From assembly GCA_947177085.1 (NCBI GenBank), contig CAMWTD010000017.1, positions 1 to 18,645 of the forward strand: a stretch of DNA of 18,645 nt. Direction: 5' to 3'. Both the position numbers and the translations under genes were made by a program. Every line of letters begins with the position of its first letter. The first letter of the stretch is position 1. This stretch comes from an uncultured Desulfovibrio sp. (GTDB lineage: Bacteria > Desulfobacterota > Desulfovibrionia > Desulfovibrionales > Desulfovibrionaceae). Of this stretch, positions 14,954 through 18,645 are shown in pieces. The notes below the pieces were generated by a model. The model made no database searches. It was not told where the DNA came from and was given only the letters and a program-made list of their open reading frames with translations.

Positions 14954-15940
14954 ATGAAGACATTCCCTCGCGGGCGACGCCTGCGGCAAACAGCGCAACT
15001 GCGCGCCCTCGTGCGCGAGACGCCGCCCCTTTTGCGTGAAGACCTCATCATGCCCTATTTCGTGGTGGAGACGGACGACGCCGCCTTTTGCAAGGAAATC
15101 TCCGCCATGCCCGGGCAGTTCCAGCTTTCGCTTGACCAGTTGGAAAAGCGGGTGGGGGCGGCCGTGGCCGACGGGCTCATGGCCGTGCTGCTCTTCGGCA
15201 TCCCGAAGGTCAAGGACGAGCGGGCGAGCGGCGCCTGGGCGGAGGACGGCATCGTGCAACAGGCCGTGCGGCGGTTGCGCAAGCGCTTCCCGGAGCTTGT
15301 CATCATCACCGATGTCTGCCTCTGCGAATACATGAGCCACGGGCATTGCGGCATCCTCACGCCCGACGGCGTGGTGGAGAACGACGCCACGCTGCCCTTG
15401 CTGGCGGCAACGGCGGTGAGCCACGCCCGCGCCGGCGCGGACATCGTGGCCCCGTCCGACATGATGGACGGCCGCATCGCGGCCATCCGCGCGGCCCTGG
15501 ACGAGGCCGGCTTCACCTCCACACCTATCATGTCGTACGCGGTGAAGTACGCCTCGGCCTGTTACGGGCCCTTCCGCGAAGCCGCGGAATCCGCCCCGGC
15601 CTGCGGCGACCGCAAGGCCTACCAGATGGACCCGGGCAATGCGCGCGAGGCCATGATCGAGGCCCGCGCCGACCTCGCCGAGGGCGCGGACATGCTTATC
15701 GTCAAGCCCGCCGGCCCCTATGCGGACATTTTGCGCGCCGTGCGCGACGCCGTGGACGTGCCGCTGGCCGCCTACCAGGTGAGCGGCGAATATTCCATGA
15801 TCCGCGCGGCCGGCCTCAACGGCTGGATAGACGAGCGCGCGGTCATGCTGGAAAGCCTGCTCGGCATGAAGCGCGCCGGCGCGGACATGCTCATCACCTA
15901 TTTCACCGAGACCCTGCTTCGCGAGGGGTTGGCCCGCTGA
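14954..15940 (+). CDS. hemB: Porphobilinogen synthase (delta-aminolevulinate dehydratase)
   Basis: The 328-residue cytoplasmic enzyme condenses two 5-aminolevulinate molecules to porphobilinogen, the second common step of tetrapyrrole synthesis. The zinc-type metal site is present as C122, C124 and C132 in DVCLCEYMSHGHCG. The two Schiff-base lysines are K198 in SYAVKYASA and K251 in IVKPAGPY. The usual Thr after CEY is Met here, a mild change. The N-terminal arm of about 30 Arg-rich residues is normal for the family and supports octamer assembly. The ATG has CGAGG six bases upstream. The last base of the stop is the first base of the ahbD start (TGATG). Confidence 0.98.
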   Translation: MKTFPRGRRLRQTAQLRALVRETPPLLREDLIMPYFVVETDDAAFCKEISAMPGQFQLSLDQLEKRVGAAVADGLMAVLLFGIPKVKDERASGAWAEDGIVQQAVRRLRKRFPELVIITDVCLCEYMSHGHCGILTPDGVVENDATLPLLAATAVSHARAGADIVAPSDMMDGRIAAIRAALDEAGFTSTPIMSYAVKYASACYGPFREAAESAPACGDRKAYQMDPGNAREAMIEARADLAEGADMLIVKPAGPYADILRAVRDAVDVPLAAYQVSGEYSMIRAAGLNGWIDERAVMLESLLGMKRAGADMLITYFTETLLREGLAR

Positions 15941-17121
15941 TGGTCCCACATCCCGCAGGACATCTGGCGGACAAGCCCGCCGGGCATCCCGCAGACGCCC
16001 ATCCGGGCGCAGCCCCCGGCCAGCCGCCGCGCGTCCTCGAGGACGGCAGCCCGGCCTGCCGGCTCATCGCCTGGGAGGTCACGCGCTCCTGCAATCTCGC
16101 CTGCCGGCACTGCCGCGCCGAGGCCCATCCCGAGCCCTATCCGGGCGAGCTCACCACCGCCGAGGCCAAGGCGCTCATCGACACCTTCCCGGAGGTGGGC
16201 GACCCCATCGTCATCTTCACCGGCGGCGACCCCATGATGCGGCCGGACGTGTACGAGCTTGTGGCCCATGCGCGCGGCCTCGGCCTCACCTGCGCCTTCG
16301 CGCCCAACGGCACGCTTATCACGCCGGAGAACGCGGCGCGCCTGCGCGAGGCCGGGGTGAGCCGCTGCTCCATCTCCATCGACGGCGCGGATGCGAAAAG
16401 CCACGACGCCTTCCGGGGCGTGCCCGGGGCTTTCGAGGCCTCCCTGCGCGGCATCGAATACCTCAAGGCGGCGGGCCTGCCCTTCCAGATCAACACCACG
16501 GTCACGCGCGGCAACCTGGCGAGCTTCAAGCGCATTTTCGAGCTGTGCGAGCGCCTGGGGGCTTCTGCATGGCACATCTTCCTGCTCGTGCCCATGGGGC
16601 GCGCCGCCGGCCTGGCCGACGAGGTCATCACCGCGGAGGAATACGAGGATGTGCTCCACTGGCTCTATGAGTTTCGCAAGGGCACGTCCATGCACCTCAA
16701 GGCCACCTGCGCGCCGCACTATTACCGCATCATGCGCCAGCGCGCGCATGCGGAGGGCAAATCCGTCACGCCGGAGACCTTCGGCATGGACGCCATGACG
16801 CGCGGCTGCCTCGGCGGCACGGGCTTCTGCTTCATCAGCCATGTGGGGCAGGTGCAGCCCTGCGGCTACCTTGAGCTTGACTGCGGCAATGTGCGCAAGA
16901 CGCCCTTCCCCAAAATCTGGCGCGAGAGCCGATATTTTCAGGAGTTCCGAAATCAGGGGGCCTATGAGGGCAAGTGCGGCGTGTGCGAATATCACCGCGT
17001 CTGCGGGGGCTGCCGGGCGCGCGCCCAAAGCATGAGCGGCAACCACCTCGGCGAGGAGCCCCTGTGCAGCTATGTGCCCAAAAAGTTGCGGGCGGCGAAG
17101 GAGGGCGCGGATGCGCGCTGA
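15940..17121 (+). CDS. ahbD: AhbD, heme synthase of the siroheme pathway (radical SAM)
   Basis: This 393-residue radical SAM protein matches AhbD, which oxidatively decarboxylates two propionates of Fe-coproporphyrin III to the vinyl groups of heme b. The SAM-cluster motif CNLACRHC gives C51, C55 and C58. The C-terminal SPASM-like region has C346, C349, C355, C358 and C376 for an auxiliary iron-sulfur cluster, preceded by a GTGFCFISHVGQVQPCGY block. The first 30 residues are a Pro/Ala/Gly tail with histidines at 4, 8, 16 and 21 and a repeated PAGH unit. ATG 15940 overlaps the hemB stop by one base, which supports this start. ahbA overlaps its last 11 bases. Confidence 0.93.
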   Translation: MVPHPAGHLADKPAGHPADAHPGAAPGQPPRVLEDGSPACRLIAWEVTRSCNLACRHCRAEAHPEPYPGELTTAEAKALIDTFPEVGDPIVIFTGGDPMMRPDVYELVAHARGLGLTCAFAPNGTLITPENAARLREAGVSRCSISIDGADAKSHDAFRGVPGAFEASLRGIEYLKAAGLPFQINTTVTRGNLASFKRIFELCERLGASAWHIFLLVPMGRAAGLADEVITAEEYEDVLHWLYEFRKGTSMHLKATCAPHYYRIMRQRAHAEGKSVTPETFGMDAMTRGCLGGTGFCFISHVGQVQPCGYLELDCGNVRKTPFPKIWRESRYFQEFRNQGAYEGKCGVCEYHRVCGGCRARAQSMSGNHLGEEPLCSYVPKKLRAAKEGADAR

Positions 17122-17629
17122 AGCAGGCAAGGAAGCCCCGAATCCGGCGAACGCCGCCGAAACGCTGGACGACACGGACCGCCGCATCCTCGACATCATC
17201 CAGACGGACTTTCCGCTGGCGTCGCGCCCCTATGCCGTCCTCGGCGAGCGCCTGGGCCTTGCGGAAGAGGAAGTGTTCAGGCGCGTTCGCGCCCTGCGCG
17301 AGAAAAAGATCATCCGGCGGCTGGGGGCCAATTTCCAGTCAGCGAAACTCGGCTTTGTGTCCACCCTGTGCGCGGCCAAGGTTCCCGGGGAAAAGCTCGA
17401 CGCCTTCATAGAGGCGGTGAATGCCGAGCCGGGCGTGACCCACAATTATTTGCGCGACCACGCCTACAATGTCTGGTTCACGCTCATCACGGCCTCGCCC
17501 GAGGCGCGGGAGTCCGTGCTCCGAAGCCTTGAGGAGCGCACGGGCGTCGCCATCCTCAACCTGCCGGCCACGCAGCTTTTCAAGATCCGCGTGGACTTCC
17601 GCATGGACGGAGCCCCGGAAGAGCCCTAG
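17111..17629 (+). CDS. ahbA: AhbA, siroheme decarboxylase subunit (Lrp/AsnC-like)
   Basis: The 172-residue protein has an Lrp/AsnC-type winged helix at about residues 18-75 (DDTDRRILDIIQTDFP, then RRLGANF) and a C-terminal RAM-like domain at about 80-165. The family pair AhbA/AhbB decarboxylates siroheme to 12,18-didecarboxysiroheme. The motif VTHNYLRDHAYNVWFTL at residues 109-125 fits AhbA better than AhbB as I remember them. ATG 17111 has GGAGG at ideal spacing and overlaps the ahbD stop by 11 bases. The partner ahbB is absent here and must lie elsewhere. The first 17 residues are an unconserved-looking polar tail. A DNA-binding regulator is less likely, given the operon and the LGANF motif. 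Confidence 0.88.
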   Translation: MRAEAGKEAPNPANAAETLDDTDRRILDIIQTDFPLASRPYAVLGERLGLAEEEVFRRVRALREKKIIRRLGANFQSAKLGFVSTLCAAKVPGEKLDAFIEAVNAEPGVTHNYLRDHAYNVWFTLITASPEARESVLRSLEERTGVAILNLPATQLFKIRVDFRMDGAPEEP

Positions 17630-17651
17630 CGCCGGGCGCGCTGCCCCCTGC

Positions 17652-17682
17652 TTGACAGGGCCGCGCCAGGCGGCCACAAAAT
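17652..17682 (+). promoter_or_regulatory. Weak promoter candidate ahead of the hairpin cluster
   Basis: A perfect TTGACA (17652-17657) is followed after 19 bases by CAAAAT (17677-17682), which matches the -10 consensus at four positions. The TTGACA also sits in the loop of a small CCCTG/CAGGG stem, so it may be coincidental. If active, it would start an RNA of about 175 bases ending at 17864. Confidence 0.3.
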
Positions 17683-17687
17683 CAACG

Positions 17688-17715
17688 GGGCGGAACGACA
17701 CCCGCCGTTCCGCCC
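17688..17715 (+). other. Perfect 10-base-pair hairpin without T-run
   Basis: GGGCGGAACG (17688-17697) pairs fully with CGTTCCGCCC (17706-17715) around an 8-base loop. There is no T-run on either side, so it is probably an RNA-stabilising or pausing element rather than an intrinsic terminator. It could also be a DNA palindrome bound by a protein. Confidence 0.6.
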
Positions 17716-17725
17716 ACCGCCTGAG

Positions 17726-17782
17726 ATGGGGCGCTCCCTGAAGGCCGCGAAGGTTAGCTCGGCTTTCAGGCGGGCGTCCCAT
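17726..17782 (+). other. Long imperfect hairpin
   Basis: The arms at about 17726-17747 and 17759-17782 are nearly complementary, including ATGGG with CCCAT at the base, CCTGAA with TTTCAGG in the middle, and GCCG with CGGC next to the loop. The mismatches and bulges resemble a folded RNA more than a terminator. I do not recognise a known RNA family. Confidence 0.5.
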
Positions 17783-17803
17783 TTTGGGGCCACGGGCCCC
17801 AAA
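17783..17803. other. Short perfect hairpin, possible terminator for the porin
   Basis: TTTGGGGCC (17783-17791) pairs with GGCCCCAAA (17795-17803) around ACG. It abuts the preceding long hairpin. Neither strand has a clear T-run after the stem. On the minus strand it is the second hairpin after the porin stop and might help to end that transcript. Confidence 0.45.
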
Positions 17804-17821
17804 TCCGTTTAGAGCGTTTTT

Positions 17822-17864
17822 AGGAGCGGCGTGGCAAAATTTTTGTCACACCGCTCCTTTTTTT
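17822..17864 (+). terminator. Strong rho-independent terminator
   Basis: AGGAGCGG (17822-17829) pairs with CCGCTCCT (17851-17858), and after one mismatch the stem continues with GTG/CAC and further pairs to an A/T-rich loop. Seven T residues (17858-17864) follow on the plus strand. It is a textbook terminator for plus-strand transcripts, whether ahb operon or small RNA. On the minus strand the stem is followed by A residues, so it should not end the porin transcript efficiently, although the porin stop codon is only 7 bases away. Confidence 0.85.
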
Positions 17865-17871
17865 CACAGCC

Positions 17872-18645
17872 TTAGAACGAGTACACGAAGCTCGCGTTGA
17901 TGTTCCAGGCGTCCTTGGTCTGCGGGATGGACTTGCCATACTTGTGGCGCGCGCCCCAGGCGTCCTTGCCGGTATCGAGCCACAGGGCGATGTAGTCGGC
18001 TTCCAGCGCCACCGTGAAGTTGTCGTACATCTTGTAGTAGTTGGACAGGCCCAGCTCCAGCGCTGTGTCGCCGGTGGTAAGATACAGGTTCTCGTGACCG
18101 ATGCCGAAGCTGTCGGAGTCGCGGCCGCCCATGGCGAACTGAGGACCGGCAGCCCCGTCCAGTTTCGTGCCATTGGCCCACAGGCCCGCCTCGGACATGC
18201 GCTTGGCCATACCCTTGCTGTTGGTTCCGCCCATGAGGTTGACGCGGAAGGTGTGCTTCAGGTTCTCGATGAAGCTCATGTCCTTCAAGCGCGCGCCGAC
18301 GCCCCACGTGCCCGCCATGTTACGGCCGATCATGCCGTCGCGGGCGATGTAGGGGTCGCCGTCAAAGGCGAAGTTGGAGTACTTGTTGGTGTTCTCGTAG
18401 GCCAGGGCGGGCAGGCGCTCGGAGCCGTTGGCCGGGTTGTTGTCGTCGCCGGAGGAATACCAGCCGTAGAGGCCGGGGGTGGCCCAGTCGAGCTTGTACT
18501 CGGCGAGCAGGGTGGCGAACCAGCCCTGGCGGTTCAGGCGGCCGTCGTCTTCCCAGGTCACGGAGCCGTACTCGAAGTCAAAGGCCACGCGGAAGGGATC
18601 CCAGATGGTGATTTCGCTGGAGATGCCGCCCCACCAGGCATTGCC
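17872..18645 (-). CDS. Outer-membrane porin, C-terminal part (start outside window)
   Basis: The frame is open from the right edge of the window to a TAA at 17872, giving the last 257 residues of a larger protein. It has alternating hydrophobic strands with aromatic girdles (GWYSSGDDNN, FTVALEADYIALWLD) and ends in NINASFVYSF. The terminal Phe is the outer-membrane beta-barrel assembly signal. It resembles the homotrimeric porins that occur in several copies in Desulfovibrio and carry small solutes across the outer membrane. A GTG at 18588 is only an internal valine, since coding-quality sequence with aromatic residues (NAWWGGISSEITIWDPFRV) continues upstream. It converges on the ahb operon. 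Solute specificity is unknown. Confidence 0.88.
   Translation of the reverse strand, partial: GNAWWGGISSEITIWDPFRVAFDFEYGSVTWEDDGRLNRQGWFATLLAEYKLDWATPGLYGWYSSGDDNNPANGSERLPALAYENTNKYSNFAFDGDPYIARDGMIGRNMAGTWGVGARLKDMSFIENLKHTFRVNLMGGTNSKGMAKRMSEAGLWANGTKLDGAAGPQFAMGGRDSDSFGIGHENLYLTTGDTALELGLSNYYKMYDNFTVALEADYIALWLDTGKDAWGARHKYGKSIPQTKDAWNINASFVYSF

Larger units (their letters stand above)
17630..17871. other. Structured intergenic region between ahbA and the porin gene
   Basis: No reading frame here has gene-like support. The stretch contains inverted repeats at 17688-17715, 17726-17782, 17783-17803 and 17822-17858, the last followed by a T-run on the plus strand. It is the 3' UTR of the ahb operon, an independent small RNA gene, or both. 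Confidence 0.6.

Noticed and set aside
13568..15949. 793-codon minus-strand open frame across ahbC and hemB
   Set aside because: Spans two well-supported genes and the gap between them in antisense; composition is that of a mirror frame.
15949..15993. CRISPR-like or tandem repeat at the start of ahbD
   Set aside because: Only two copies of a 10-base repeat within coding sequence; it encodes the repeated PAGH-type tail and has no spacer structure.
17726..17803. tRNA or tmRNA in the intergenic region
   Set aside because: No T-loop (GTTCGA-like) sequence, acceptor stem or CCA end is seen; the fold is a linear row of hairpins.
18588..18588. GTG as start of the porin gene
   Set aside because: The open frame with barrel-like sequence continues to the window edge, no ribosome site precedes the GTG, and the product would lack a signal peptide.

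Overview
The window looks like core chromosome of a high-GC sulfate-reducing Desulfovibrio relative. The main reasons are: (1) an ahb set for the siroheme-dependent heme pathway (ahbC, hemB, ahbD, ahbA), (2) a partial gene for the aromatic-ended outer-membrane porin type abundant in Desulfovibrio, and (3) recA followed directly by alaS. Assignment is by protein-family recognition only; no search was run. I see no rRNA, tRNA, CRISPR array, insertion sequence or prophage.

Layout. 141-1426 (+): a small Ala-rich protein of unknown function, a membrane-anchored coiled-coil protein with a DUF2802/SwrB-like C-terminus, and a YbaK-type Cys-tRNA deacylase. 1383-3239 (-): a nitroreductase followed by a family-2 glycosyltransferase whose 3' end overlaps the deacylase tail to tail. 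3387-5402 (+): a Kef/CPA2 monovalent cation:proton antiporter with C-terminal RCK domains, divergent from the nitroreductase. 5437-9649 (-): nth, cheV, fliR, a 69-residue membrane protein, azlC, azlD and a DUF4911 protein. Three junctions here are 4-base ATGA overlaps (nth/cheV, azlC/azlD, azlD/DUF4911). A good sigma-54 promoter match sits directly in front of fliR.

9940-17629 (+): recA, alaS, ahbC, hemB, ahbD and ahbA in one tightly packed run. alaS/ahbC overlap as GTGA, hemB/ahbD as TGATG, and ahbD/ahbA by 11 bases, so the heme genes are probably translated as a coupled unit behind alaS. HemB makes porphobilinogen. The AhbA/AhbB pair decarboxylates siroheme, AhbC removes the acetate side chains, and AhbD converts Fe-coproporphyrin III to heme b. 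ahbB is not in this window.

17630-17871 is an unusual intergenic region with consecutive inverted repeats and a strong plus-strand intrinsic terminator. It is either the 3' UTR of the ahb operon or a small structured RNA. 17872-18645 (-) is the C-terminal part of a porin whose start lies beyond the window.

I found no clear novel defence or mobile system. The most interesting points are the intergenic structured-RNA candidate, the sigma-54/leaderless arrangement at fliR, the His-rich AhbD N-terminus, the possible flagellar link of the DUF2802-like pair, and the coupling of recA-alaS to heme synthesis.
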